DNA from: CAZNKU01 sp964573775
GTDB lineage: Bacteria; Bacillota; Clostridia; Monoglobales; Firm-18
NCBI GenBank assembly: GCA_964573775.1
Contig: CAZNKU010000048.1
Location: forward strand, 1-10,553
Direction: 5' to 3'
Length of the DNA: 10,553 nt
Program-made: the position numbers and the translations under genes
In this document: positions 1-8,392 of the stretch, in pieces
Layout: each line of letters begins with the position of its first letter
How positions within the stretch are numbered: position 1 is the first letter of the stretch
The notes under the pieces: generated by a model
The model's input: only the letters and a program-made list of their open reading frames with translations
Database searches by the model: none
What the model was told of the DNA's origin: nothing

Positions 1-72
1 CTTGCAAAGATGACAAGCCTAAAGATGCCGAAATTACGCTGTTTAAGGCGGGTTCGGATTGCTTTCTTTCGG
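1..72. other. Sequence downstream of smc, no gene recognised
   Basis: This is the stretch beyond the smc stop. There is no ATG and no Shine-Dalgarno-like site on the minus strand, so the start of ftsY, which often follows smc in Firmicutes, is not visible. GC is 33 of 72 (46%), above the roughly 35% of the rest. A 7-bp inverted repeat (GCCGAAA at 27-33 and TTTCGGC at 67-73) is separated by 33 nt and has no T run, so I do not call it a terminator. A plus-strand frame is open from position 3 to a stop at 195-197, but most of it is antisense to smc. Confidence 0.5.
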
Positions 73-3000
73 CTAATCAATATTCATATCAACTACATCA
101 TCAATATTCAAAGACAGTAATCTTGAAACACCCTGTTCCTGCATTGTTACACCATACAATATATTTGCCGCTTCCATCGTACCGCGTCTGTGTGTAACAA
201 CAATAAACTGGGAATCATTGCTGAATTTCTTTAAATAATCAGCAAATCTTATAACATTAACATCATCAAGAGCCGCTTCAATTTCATCCAGCACACAGAA
301 AGGTGCAGGACGAACCTTCAAAATAGCAAACAGCAAAGCAATGGATACAAAAGCCTGCTCTCCGCCCGAAAGCTGCATCATACTCTTAACTGCCTTACCG
401 GGTGGTTGTACATTGATTTCAACACCGCTGTTAAGAACATCCTTTGGCTCAGTAAGTACAAGTTCCGCTTTACCACCGCCGAACAACTGAACAAAAGTGT
501 TTCCAAAATGCTTGTTTATAACAGCAAACTTCTCACTGAATTGCTGCTTCATAATCATTACCATATCTTCAATTACCTGTTGAAGATTATTTTGTGCTTC
601 AACAAGATCATCACGTTGTGTTTTAAGAAACTCATATCTTTCACCAACCTGATTATATTCCTCAATAGCATCAATATTAATATTACCCAAGCCTTTTATT
701 TCAGCCTTGATTTCATTAATCTGACGAACTGCATTATCAGGAATTTCTGTTCTTAGTTCTTCTGCCGTTGTAATTGTAAGTTCATAATCTTCCCATAATT
801 TATTAATTATGTTCTCAAGTTCAACATCTGTTTTTGTCTTCTTACTTTCAACTCGGCTTTGTTCCTGCTGAACAATAAGTTGATTATCTCGCAGTTTCTT
901 ATTGAGTTCCTGCTGTTTTTTAATAGATTCCTGAGCTTCCTTACGTGCATCCTCAGAATTTTTAATTATTTCATTAAGTGATGATATTTCCTCATTTATT
1001 GAATTTATCTGTTCTGTTTTAAAATCAATATCATCATTAATGTCATCATTTACACTTTTAATCTCTTCAATGTTTTTCTCTTTTTGAGAAATATTAACTG
1101 TAATTTCCTGTTTTCTGAGATTAACCATAGCAATCCTTTGGTTATACATCTCTACATCCTTCATAACCGTATTAAGTTCAATCTTTATATCTCCAATTTT
1201 TTCTACGATTTCTTCTCTGGCTTTCAGATCAATTCCCAATCTTTCGCGTTTTTGTTCAATTTCTTTTTCTAAAGCTGATATTTTAGAATTTACCGTGTCA
1301 ATCTCAGCGTTGTGAATTTCAATTTGTTTTTCCATATCAGCAACCTGAACATCAAGCTGTACAAGCTCATTATTCATAGCATTTTGTCCTTCAAGCAAAG
1401 AATCTGTGAAAGCTTTAGAATGTGTTAGATCAGACTGAATTTTTATAATTTCATTATTTTTTTCAGATACTTTATTCTGCAATTCTTCAACAATATTCTT
1501 CTTTTGTTCCGATACAGAAGTAAGCTCGGTATAGCTTTTTTCTAAAGCATCCGCTTTGGAGGTTAAATCTTTAATTGTTTTATCAAGTTCTACAATTTCA
1601 TTTGAACGGGCAAAAAGTCCGTTTGTATTGTTTCTGCTACCACCGGACATAGATCCACCTGGTGCAAGAAGTTCACCATTCAAAGTTACTACGCGGAATT
1701 TGTAAGAATATTTGCGTGAAATTGCAACAGCATTATCAACATTATCAACAACAACAACTTTTCCTAAAAGACCGGAAATAACAGTGTTGTATTTTTTATC
1801 ATAATTAATTAAATCGGATGCTATACCAAGATAACCTTTACAGTTTTCCACGCCTTTTTCATTAAAAATGCTGTTTTTTGCAGCAGAAACAGGCAAGAAA
1901 GTTGCTCTTCCCTGCTTAGTGCGTTTTAAAAACTCTATTGATTTTTTAGCATCTTCTTCAGTTTCTGTAACAATATACTGTGCGGAACCACCCAAAGCCA
2001 CTTCAATGGCTGTTGAATATTCCTTATCAACACTAACAAGACCTGCGACTGTACCGTAAAGCTTTACACCTTTCAAATTACCGTTTGAATATTCATTCAT
2101 AACAGCTTTAACACTGCGGCTGTAGTTGTCAAAGGATTTTTCCATATCCTTCAAAAGCTTTTGTCTTGATACAGCTTGCTGAAGCATATTCTTTGCATTC
2201 TGCAAATCTTCTTCCGCTTTATTGCAGTCAGAAACAGTAATCAAATATTCTGTACGTTCTGCATCAAGTTTATTTTTTTCGTCAGAAAGTTCCTTATGCA
2301 ACTGGTCATAATTTTTCTGCAAATCATCAACATTTGCACAGAGTCTGTCAATATCGCCTTTTTTATCGGAAAGTTCTTTTTTTACAGTTTCAGCCCTTTC
2401 GGCAAAACTCTGAATTAAAGCTTTGTAATTACTGATTGTCGAACGGATATTGGCAACATTATTCATACTCTCAATAATTTCCGTATTTATAATGTCAATA
2501 TCTTCGTTATCCTTTGCAGATTCCCTGTCAAAATCCAAAAGTTTTTGTTCAAGTCCTTTAACTTCTTCATTTAAAGATTCCTGTTTGTTTTTAAGCTTAT
2601 TAAATCCGTCTTCTTCACCCATTACAGATTTTTCTATTTCATCGTATTTGACATTAAGTTCTTCTATTTCGGACTGTATACGTTTAATATTATCATTATT
2701 ACCATCAATCTTGCTTTTCAAAACCTCAATATCACTTTTATAATTTGAAAGTGTCTGAATGTTAATCTGTTGTTTATTACGGTTTTCTTCAGCAAATTTT
2801 TCCGCTTCATTGATGTTGGCAAAAATCTGTTCTGTCTGCTTCTCATTCTCTTCAATTTTGCTGTTTATATCTTCGAGCTGAGCATTCAACGTTTCAACCT
2901 GACTACCGACTTCTTCAATCAACTTACGGTATTTTACGATGTTTTTAAGCGAAACATTAACTTCTAATACTTTTAATTTATCACGCAAATTCAAGTATTT

Positions 3001-3639
3001 TTTTGCCTTTTCGGACTGTTGCTTCAAAGGACCAATCTGACCTTCAATTTCGGTTATAATATCATTTACACGTGTAACATTATCATTTGTATGAGAAAGC
3101 TTTCTTTCGGCTTCCTCTTTACGGTATCTGAATTTTGTAATACCTGCCGCCTCTTCAAACATAGTTCTTCGATCATCAGACTTGGTATTTACAATTTCAG
3201 CAATTTTACCTTGTCCGATAATTGAATAACCGTCTCTACCAACACCGGTATCCATAAAAAGTTCATGTATATCTTTTAGTCTAACAGAAGATTTATTTAT
3301 GTAATATTCACTTTCGCCTGAACGGAAAAGTCTTCTGGTAACAACAACTTCCTCAAAGTCAACAGGAAGTTTTTTGTCGGAATTATCAATAATCAAAGAT
3401 ACCTCTGCATAACCTAAAGGTTTACGCTTTTGAGTACCCGAAAAAATTACATCCTGCATACTGCCGCCTCGCAATGACTTGGCGCTTTGTTCACCCATAA
3501 CCCAACGCATAGCATCAGATATGTTACTTTTACCGCTTCCGTTAGGACCAACAACAGCCGTTATTCCATTTTCAAAATCCAAAACTGTTCTGTCTGCAAA
3601 AGATTTAAAACCTTGTAATTCCAAACCCTTTAAACGCAT
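73..3639 (-). CDS. smc: Chromosome segregation protein SMC
   Basis: This is the structural maintenance of chromosomes ATPase. It normally forms a ring-shaped homodimer with ScpA and ScpB that compacts and helps segregate the nucleoid. The 1188 aa are the usual bacterial SMC length. Walker A GPNGSGKS lies at residues 31-38 of the N-terminal head. A long coiled-coil half rich in Glu, Lys, Gln and Asn follows. The hinge spans about 520-670 and includes the conserved APGGSMSGGS end. A second coiled coil leads to the C-terminal head, with signature LSGGEQ at 1090-1095, Walker B FCVLDE at 1114-1119 and H-loop THRRG near 1149. The start follows a GGAGG site at 3646-3650, six bases from ATG, and the stop is TAG. 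It begins 15 nt after the radical SAM gene, so it is probably co-transcribed with it and rnc. All ATPase motifs are present, so it should be functional. Confidence 0.98.
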   Translation of the reverse strand: MRLKGLELQGFKSFADRTVLDFENGITAVVGPNGSGKSNISDAMRWVMGEQSAKSLRGGSMQDVIFSGTQKRKPLGYAEVSLIIDNSDKKLPVDFEEVVVTRRLFRSGESEYYINKSSVRLKDIHELFMDTGVGRDGYSIIGQGKIAEIVNTKSDDRRTMFEEAAGITKFRYRKEEAERKLSHTNDNVTRVNDIITEIEGQIGPLKQQSEKAKKYLNLRDKLKVLEVNVSLKNIVKYRKLIEEVGSQVETLNAQLEDINSKIEENEKQTEQIFANINEAEKFAEENRNKQQINIQTLSNYKSDIEVLKSKIDGNNDNIKRIQSEIEELNVKYDEIEKSVMGEEDGFNKLKNKQESLNEEVKGLEQKLLDFDRESAKDNEDIDIINTEIIESMNNVANIRSTISNYKALIQSFAERAETVKKELSDKKGDIDRLCANVDDLQKNYDQLHKELSDEKNKLDAERTEYLITVSDCNKAEEDLQNAKNMLQQAVSRQKLLKDMEKSFDNYSRSVKAVMNEYSNGNLKGVKLYGTVAGLVSVDKEYSTAIEVALGGSAQYIVTETEEDAKKSIEFLKRTKQGRATFLPVSAAKNSIFNEKGVENCKGYLGIASDLINYDKKYNTVISGLLGKVVVVDNVDNAVAISRKYSYKFRVVTLNGELLAPGGSMSGGSRNNTNGLFARSNEIVELDKTIKDLTSKADALEKSYTELTSVSEQKKNIVEELQNKVSEKNNEIIKIQSDLTHSKAFTDSLLEGQNAMNNELVQLDVQVADMEKQIEIHNAEIDTVNSKISALEKEIEQKRERLGIDLKAREEIVEKIGDIKIELNTVMKDVEMYNQRIAMVNLRKQEITVNISQKEKNIEEIKSVNDDINDDIDFKTEQINSINEEISSLNEIIKNSEDARKEAQESIKKQQELNKKLRDNQLIVQQEQSRVESKKTKTDVELENIINKLWEDYELTITTAEELRTEIPDNAVRQINEIKAEIKGLGNINIDAIEEYNQVGERYEFLKTQRDDLVEAQNNLQQVIEDMVMIMKQQFSEKFAVINKHFGNTFVQLFGGGKAELVLTEPKDVLNSGVEINVQPPGKAVKSMMQLSGGEQAFVSIALLFAILKVRPAPFCVLDEIEAALDDVNVIRFADYLKKFSNDSQFIVVTHRRGTMEAANILYGVTMQEQGVSRLLSLNIDDVVDMNID

Positions 3640-3654
3640 TTCATACCTCCAAAA

Positions 3655-4458
3655 TCATTTTTCAACTAATTCACGAAATCTCGGATGATACGGTCCTGAC
3701 AAATAATTATTTTTTGCCTCATCATCTGACATAAGTAATCCGAGTCGTATAATTTTAACATTATACTCGTCATATATATTTTTTATTATTTTACATAATT
3801 CCACAGCATGTTCTAATGTATGCGGAACATATAATCCATTTTTATAGTAATCAGCCAAATCAGTATTATTAAACACTAAAGTAGGATAAATTCTTACAAA
3901 ATCGGGCTTAAGTTTACATATCTTTTTTGCAGTATATAAATCATCCTCGTCACTATCCTTATATAAACCAGTCATTTGTTGCAACCCTAGAGAAAAATCG
4001 TACTGTCGTATTAATTTTACAGCATTAATAACGTCATTGGAACTATGACCTCTGTTATTTGAAACAAGTACATCATTGCTCATAGACTGAACACCAAGTT
4101 CAATTTCAGTGACACCATACTTCTTTAAATTATCAAGTATTTCTACAGAAATACAATCGGGGCGAGTTGACAAGCGAATACCCTTTACACCCTTGTTTTC
4201 AACATACCAAAAAGCAGTTTTTAAAAGTTCAGTCTGGTACTCTATATCAATAGCAGTAAAACTTCCACCATAAAATGCAATTTCTGTTCTGTATTTTTCT
4301 GTATCAATAGTCCCAAGATACATTTCAATAATACTTTTTGCCTTTTCCGATGTCATATCATCTGATTGTCCTGTTATATGTCGCTGGTTACAAAAAGAAC
4401 ACTGATGCGGACATCCGCGATGTGGTACAAATATTGGAATAATCTTATATTTAGCCAT
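3655..4458 (-). CDS. Elp3-like radical SAM protein (short form)
   Basis: This is a radical S-adenosylmethionine enzyme of 267 aa with the cluster-binding motif C16-x3-C20-x2-C23 in the context VPHRGCPHQCSFCNQ. Further core motifs are YGGSF (63-67), STRPD (97-101) and ELGVQSM (120-126). The N-terminal sequence resembles the Elp3-like radical SAM family, but no acetyltransferase domain is present, so tRNA acetylation like that of true Elp3 cannot be assumed and the substrate is unknown. A similar gene often sits between rnc and smc in Clostridia. I chose the ATG at 4458 because it gives the family-like start MAKYKIIPIFVPHRGC, follows AGAGGT at good spacing, and overlaps the rnc stop by 8 nt, suggesting coupled translation. 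An upstream in-frame start at 4503 would add 15 residues lying inside rnc. The protein stops soon after GPYHPRFRELVE, where relatives I recall appear to continue. Confidence 0.88.
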   Translation of the reverse strand: MAKYKIIPIFVPHRGCPHQCSFCNQRHITGQSDDMTSEKAKSIIEMYLGTIDTEKYRTEIAFYGGSFTAIDIEYQTELLKTAFWYVENKGVKGIRLSTRPDCISVEILDNLKKYGVTEIELGVQSMSNDVLVSNNRGHSSNDVINAVKLIRQYDFSLGLQQMTGLYKDSDEDDLYTAKKICKLKPDFVRIYPTLVFNNTDLADYYKNGLYVPHTLEHAVELCKIIKNIYDEYNVKIIRLGLLMSDDEAKNNYLSGPYHPRFRELVEK

Positions 4459-5125
4459 TTTGTACCTCTTTGATTGCAAGTCTTGCTGCATTTTGTTCCG
4501 CATCTTTTTTACTGTTACCTTTTGCCTCAGATATTACTGCACCATCATAGGATACCTGAACAGTAAAAATTCTTCTGTGTGCAGGACCATCTTCACCAAT
4601 ATGGTTATATTCAACCTTTTTACCACGACTCTGTGCAATTTCCTGAAGCTCTGTTTTGTAATCAGTGTAAAGTGGAATTCCTTTACAAGCTTTCTCGATA
4701 GCATCACCAAGCTGAGATAAAACAAAGTCTTTAGCTTTTTCAAAACCGGAATCAATGTATATAGCGGCAAGCAATGCCTCAAATACATCGGCAAGAATAG
4801 ATGCTCTGTTTCTTCCACCGGTTAATTCCTCACCCTTACTTAATATAAGATATTTACCAAAATTAAGTCTTTTTGCACATTCATCAAGAGATTTTTCGCA
4901 TACAATTGCTGCTCTGAGCTTGGACATTTCTCCCTCCGGTATATTTTCGTTTGAAGCATAAAGTTGAGTACTTACCACAAATGAAAGTATGCTGTCGCCC
5001 AGAAATTCTAATCTCTCATAACTTTGTATTTTGTTTTCATTAGCATATGAACTATGGGTAAAAGCAGTTTTAAGCAAATTAATATCTTTAAATTCATATG
5101 ATATATCCTGCATTAATTTCTGCAT
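4451..5125 (-). CDS. rnc: Ribonuclease III
   Basis: This double-strand-specific endoribonuclease processes the 30S rRNA precursor and cuts structured mRNAs. The 224 aa match the family. The catalytic domain carries the signature ERLEFLGDS at residues 37-45, with acidic residues E37, E40, D44, E64, D113 and E116, the last two within ADVFEALLAAIY. These fit the metal-binding residues of the family. A double-stranded RNA-binding domain covers about 155-222, with GPAHRRIF and the KKDAEQNAA helix. ATG at 5125 follows a strong GGAGGA (5133-5138) seven bases away. The gene lies 40 nt after acpP, behind the hairpin at 5148-5180, so its expression may depend on read-through. Its end overlaps the radical SAM start. 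Nothing looks damaged. Confidence 0.98.
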   Translation of the reverse strand: MQKLMQDISYEFKDINLLKTAFTHSSYANENKIQSYERLEFLGDSILSFVVSTQLYASNENIPEGEMSKLRAAIVCEKSLDECAKRLNFGKYLILSKGEELTGGRNRASILADVFEALLAAIYIDSGFEKAKDFVLSQLGDAIEKACKGIPLYTDYKTELQEIAQSRGKKVEYNHIGEDGPAHRRIFTVQVSYDGAVISEAKGNSKKDAEQNAARLAIKEVQNG

Positions 5126-5132
5126 ACAAAAA

Positions 5133-5138
5133 TCCTCC
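5133..5138 (-). promoter_or_regulatory. Ribosome binding site of rnc
   Basis: GGAGGA on the minus strand, seven bases before the rnc ATG. It lies outside the hairpin at 5148-5180, so that hairpin could end or reduce transcription but would not directly hide this site. Confidence 0.8.
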
Positions 5139-5147
5139 GAATCTTGT

Positions 5148-5180
5148 AAAAAAGATAAAGCCTATTCAGGCTTTATCTTT
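5148..5180 (-). terminator. Intrinsic terminator or attenuator after acpP
   Basis: The plus strand carries a perfect 12-bp inverted repeat, AAAGATAAAGCC at 5151-5162 and GGCTTTATCTTT at 5169-5180, with a 6-nt loop. In the minus-strand RNA the hairpin ends in a run of six U (5148-5153), three of which belong to the stem. The acpP stop codon TGA (5166-5168) lies in the loop, so the stem includes the last acpP codons. The stem is A/U-rich with a GCC/GGC tip, so termination may be partial, which would fit rnc and smc lying downstream. No folding energy was computed. Confidence 0.75.
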
Positions 5181-5393
5181 GATATAGCGTACTGCATCTC
5201 CAACAGTTTTAATCTTTTCTACTTCATCGTCATCAATTTCAATGTCAAATTCTTGTTCTAAAGCCATAACAAGTTCAACTAAATCCAAAGAATCTGCACC
5301 AATATCTTCTGTAAATGATGTATCGACAGTAATATCATCTTCATTCATAGAAAACTGTTCAGCTAAAATTTTTTTAATTTGTTCAAGTTCCAT
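5166..5393 (-). CDS. acpP: Acyl carrier protein
   Basis: This small acidic carrier of type II fatty acid synthesis holds growing acyl chains on a 4'-phosphopantetheine arm. The 75 aa are typical. The arm attaches at Ser35 in the motif GADSLDLVE, followed by an acidic helix II region (EQEFDIEIDDDEVEKI). I chose the ATG at 5393 because AGGAAAGGAAG lies just upstream and MELEQIKKIL is a normal ACP start. A longer in-frame ATG at 5444 would add 17 residues unlike ACP and includes the ribosome binding site. The gene is separated from plsX by 92 nt holding a promoter-like element, and is followed by a terminator-like hairpin. fabD and fabG, which lie between plsX and acpP in Bacillus, are absent. 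Confidence 0.97.
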   Translation of the reverse strand: MELEQIKKILAEQFSMNEDDITVDTSFTEDIGADSLDLVELVMALEQEFDIEIDDDEVEKIKTVGDAVRYIKDKA

Positions 5394-5463
5394 AATATAA
5401 TCTTCCTTTCCTAAGGCGTTTATTGTTTCATGTCTAAACACCATATATATGTACTCTTACTGT

Positions 5464-5496
5464 ATTATAATATACTATTCTACCTCTATTCGTCAA
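5464..5496 (-). promoter_or_regulatory. Putative acpP promoter
   Basis: On the minus strand, TTGACG (5491-5496) lies in the last codons of plsX and is a five-of-six match to the -35 consensus. The A/T-rich stretch after it offers -10 boxes TATATT (5469-5474, spacing 16) and TATTAT (5467-5472, spacing 18). The perfect TATAAT at 5464-5469 would be 21 bases away, which is too far. The resulting leader would be about 60-70 nt. I see no convincing FapR-like operator in it. Confidence 0.6.
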
Positions 5497-6481
5497 GTGG
5501 TTTTTGAAGTTTATTGTTAATTGCTTCAATAACTCCGTTTTCATAAAAATGTTTAGCCTGACGAATAGCATTATAGAAAGCTTTTGCATTTGAACTTCCA
5601 TGTGCTTTTATAACAACTTTTTTAGAGCCCAAAACCGGAGCACCGCCGTGTTCTGTGTAATCAAAGCTGGCTTTAAATTCTTTAATCCCATTTTTCAAAA
5701 ATAAAGCGCAAATTTTCGTTACAATATTTTTCATAAACAGACTTTTCATTTTCTTACTGAAAAATCCTGCGGTTCCTTCGGTTGTTTTAAGGAATATATT
5801 ACCGGCAAAACCATCCGCAACAACAACATCGGCTTTACAATCAAAAACATCTCTTGCTTCAATGTTTCCAATAAAATTGATCTCCATGGTTTTAAGCAGT
5901 TGATATGTTTCCTTATACAAATTGCTACCTTTATGTTCTTCTGCTCCGTTATTCAAAAGCCCAACTGTAGGATTTTCAATTCCATAAACTGCCTTCATAT
6001 ACGCATCGCCCATAATTGCAAACTGTTGCAAAAACTCAGGTGTGCAATCAGAATTAGCACCACAATCAAGCACCAACGTTGGTTTTAATGGCGTTGGAAA
6101 AATACTGCCAAGTGCAACGCGTCTTACTCCATTTATTCGTTTAATAATTAATGTTGCTCCACTTACAACCGCACCTGTGCTTCCAGCAGAAACAAAAGCA
6201 TCACCCTGACCATCTGCAATAAGCTTCATTCCAACAACTACTGACGATTCTTTTTTTCTTCTTACAGCCTTGGCGGGATCTTCATCATTTGAAATAACAT
6301 CTTGGGCATGTACAATTGAAATTCTGTCACCGTTATAATCTGCAAGCTGTTCTTTAATTAAGTCTTCCTTACCAACAAGAATAACTTTAACATCAAGCTC
6401 ATTTACAGCCTTAATACATCCCTCAACAACAGCCTTTGGAGCATTATCTCCACCCATTGCATCAACTACTATACGAGTCAT
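5486..6481 (-). CDS. plsX: Phosphate acyltransferase PlsX
   Basis: PlsX converts acyl-ACP and phosphate to acyl-phosphate, the acyl donor for PlsY in the first step of phospholipid synthesis. It is a peripheral membrane enzyme. The 331 aa match the family. Diagnostic segments are the N-terminal VVDAMGGDNAP, SAGSTGAVVSGA, LDCGANSDCTPEF, GLLNNGAEEHKGS, VVADGFAGNIFLK and, near the end, KAHGSSNAKAFYNAI. ATG at 6481 follows AAGGAGA seven bases away, and the gene begins 12 nt after pgsA. The next gene encodes ACP, the carrier of its substrate. The last codons overlap the putative acpP promoter. Confidence 0.97.
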   Translation of the reverse strand: MTRIVVDAMGGDNAPKAVVEGCIKAVNELDVKVILVGKEDLIKEQLADYNGDRISIVHAQDVISNDEDPAKAVRRKKESSVVVGMKLIADGQGDAFVSAGSTGAVVSGATLIIKRINGVRRVALGSIFPTPLKPTLVLDCGANSDCTPEFLQQFAIMGDAYMKAVYGIENPTVGLLNNGAEEHKGSNLYKETYQLLKTMEINFIGNIEARDVFDCKADVVVADGFAGNIFLKTTEGTAGFFSKKMKSLFMKNIVTKICALFLKNGIKEFKASFDYTEHGGAPVLGSKKVVIKAHGSSNAKAFYNAIRQAKHFYENGVIEAINNKLQKPLDE

Positions 6482-6493
6482 AAACTAATCTCC

Positions 6494-7069
6494 TTACTTA
6501 TTTGTATCCAGCAACGCTCTGTTCTGAATTAAATACTCTGCACCTGAATAAACAGTCATAACAACAGATGCTACAACAAATACATTAACCAATACATCAT
6601 GTACAATTACAGGCAATCCTATAACTGTAAACAAATAAATAACCAAATCAGAAAAAAGAATATAAATTATAGTTATCATCTGAACTGTTGTTTTAATCTT
6701 GCCGGACATACCTGCAGCAATTACTTTGCCTTCCGCTGCGGCAACAAGCCTTATGCCTGTAACCATAAATTCTCTGGCAATAATAATAAATGTAGCCCAC
6801 ATACCAAGCAACGGCATTCCAAGCCTGCCTGTTGAACACAAAGCAATTAAAGCCGCGCAAACTAAAAGCTTATCAGCTAAAGGGTCAGCAAACTTTCCAA
6901 AATTTGTAACAAGATTATATTTTCTTGCAATTTTTCCGTCAGCAAGATCCGTAAGTGATGCTATAACAAAAACTATGCCTGCAAGCCAAAAGATTTCAAA
7001 ATTAAATATAACCAAAAATGCAGGAACCAAAATTATTCTAAGTATTGTTAGTTTATTTGGCAAATTCAT
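6494..7069 (-). CDS. pgsA: CDP-diacylglycerol--glycerol-3-phosphate 3-phosphatidyltransferase
   Basis: This integral membrane enzyme makes phosphatidylglycerol phosphate from CDP-diacylglycerol and glycerol 3-phosphate, the committed step to anionic phospholipids. The CDP-alcohol phosphotransferase motif is complete: D41-x2-D44-G45-x2-A48-R49-x8-G58-x3-D62-x3-D66. The 191 aa and several hydrophobic segments (about 8-40, 75-105, 120-180) fit the family. The N-terminal MNLPNKLTILRI is typical of PgsA rather than phosphatidylserine synthase or cardiolipin synthase. The ribosome binding site GAGGAG is formed by the last two codons of rimO, six bases of gap away, which points to coupled expression. 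Confidence 0.96.
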   Translation of the reverse strand: MNLPNKLTILRIILVPAFLVIFNFEIFWLAGIVFVIASLTDLADGKIARKYNLVTNFGKFADPLADKLLVCAALIALCSTGRLGMPLLGMWATFIIIAREFMVTGIRLVAAAEGKVIAAGMSGKIKTTVQMITIIYILFSDLVIYLFTVIGLPVIVHDVLVNVFVVASVVMTVYSGAEYLIQNRALLDTNK

Positions 7070-7075
7070 AAAAAA

Positions 7076-8392
7076 TCACTCCTCTATTTTTCCAATCAAG
7101 TCATAATCAAAGAATCCTTCGATTTTAACATTAACAAAAGTTCCTTCAGTAAGACGCTTTTTTGATTCAAAGAAAATCTTTGCATCAATATCCATTGTAT
7201 CTGCTTGACTTCGACCAAAATGCTGTTTTGTTACTGCGTCATATCCTTCAACAAGTACATCAATAACGCTTCCTACTTTTTCCATAGATTTTTCTTCAAC
7301 AACTTCACTTTGGGCAAGCATAAGCATTTCCTGTCTGCGTTGTTTTGTTTCTTCATCTATCTGATCAGGCATATTTGCGGCAGGAGTTTCTTCTTCCTGA
7401 GAATATGCAAATACTCCAAGTCTGTCAAATTTCATTTCGTGTATAAAGTTTTCCATTTCAAGATACTGTTCGTCTGTTTCACCGGGAAAACCTGTTATTA
7501 AAGTTGTTCTTATTGTAATATCGGGAATTTTATTTCTAAGCTTATTAACAACATTAACAATTGTTTCTTTATTGCCCCGTCTTCCCATTCTTTTTAAAAT
7601 CGTATTGTTACAATGTTGAATTGGAATATCTATATATTTGCAAACCTTGTCATTAACTGATATCTCATCTATAAGTTCATCAGTTATGCTTTCCGGATAA
7701 CAATATAACAATCTGATCCATTTAAGACCATCTATTTTACCAAGTTCTTTAAGCAACTCAACAAGCTTTGGAGCACCATATAAATCCTTGCCATAATTAG
7801 TTAAGTCCTGAGCAAGCAAAACAATTTCAAAAACCCCTGTTTCAACAAGCTTACGTGCTTCTGCTACACATACTTCAATAGATTTACTCTGAAGCTTACC
7901 TCTTATTGAAGGTATAACACAATATGTACAATGGTTATCGCAACCGTCTGAAACCTTTAAATATGCAACATACGGTGGTGTAGACACCATTCTTTCAAAT
8001 CTGCTTTCAAGACAATAAGGTTTATCGCAATCAACGATAACCTCATCAGACTTAACCGCACGCAAAACCCCCTCGGCATCTCCAACGCTTATAACTGCAT
8101 CAACTTCAGGAAGCTCCTTGATTATCTCATCTTTGTATCTTTGTGCAAGGCAGCCTGTAACAATTAGACGCTTACAATTTCCGTCAGTTTTCCACTGTCC
8201 CACATCTATTATTGTATCAATAGACTCCTGCTTTGCATCATTAATAAAACAACATGTATTTACAATAATTACATCGGCAATGCTTTCATCATCCGTAAAT
8301 TCATATCCCTCTGATGCTAAAGCACCTAACATATATTCGGTATCAACAAGGTTTTTTGGACAACCAAGAGATACAAATGCAATTTTTTCCAA
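7076..8392 (-). CDS. rimO: Ribosomal protein S12 methylthiotransferase RimO
   Basis: RimO is a radical SAM enzyme that adds a methylthio group to the conserved aspartate of ribosomal protein S12. The 438 aa match the family. The N-terminal domain holds the auxiliary cluster cysteines C11 (SLGCPKN), C47 (NTCCF) and C81 (TGCLAQ). The radical SAM core has C151-x3-C155-x2-C158 in GCDNHCTYCVIP. A C-terminal TRAM domain covers about 375-438. SLGCPKN and the length favour RimO over the tRNA enzyme MiaB. The start is TTG at 8392, directly after the recX TAA, preceded by AAGGAG (8402-8407). The first internal ATG (residue 21) would lose Cys11, so TTG is well supported. Confidence 0.95.
   Translation of the reverse strand: MEKIAFVSLGCPKNLVDTEYMLGALASEGYEFTDDESIADVIIVNTCCFINDAKQESIDTIIDVGQWKTDGNCKRLIVTGCLAQRYKDEIIKELPEVDAVISVGDAEGVLRAVKSDEVIVDCDKPYCLESRFERMVSTPPYVAYLKVSDGCDNHCTYCVIPSIRGKLQSKSIEVCVAEARKLVETGVFEIVLLAQDLTNYGKDLYGAPKLVELLKELGKIDGLKWIRLLYCYPESITDELIDEISVNDKVCKYIDIPIQHCNNTILKRMGRRGNKETIVNVVNKLRNKIPDITIRTTLITGFPGETDEQYLEMENFIHEMKFDRLGVFAYSQEEETPAANMPDQIDEETKQRRQEMLMLAQSEVVEEKSMEKVGSVIDVLVEGYDAVTKQHFGRSQADTMDIDAKIFFESKKRLTEGTFVNVKIEGFFDYDLIGKIEE

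Noticed and set aside
27..73. Inverted repeat GCCGAAA/TTTCGGC as a terminator of smc
   Set aside because: The 33-nt loop and lack of a T run make it a poor intrinsic terminator.
5166..5444. Longer acpP reading frame starting at 5444
   Set aside because: The extra 17 residues are unlike ACP and cover the Shine-Dalgarno site of the normal ATG at 5393.
6699..7106. Plus-strand open frame of 135 codons
   Set aside because: It is antisense to the well-supported pgsA gene, has no recognisable domain and follows the codon structure of the opposite strand.
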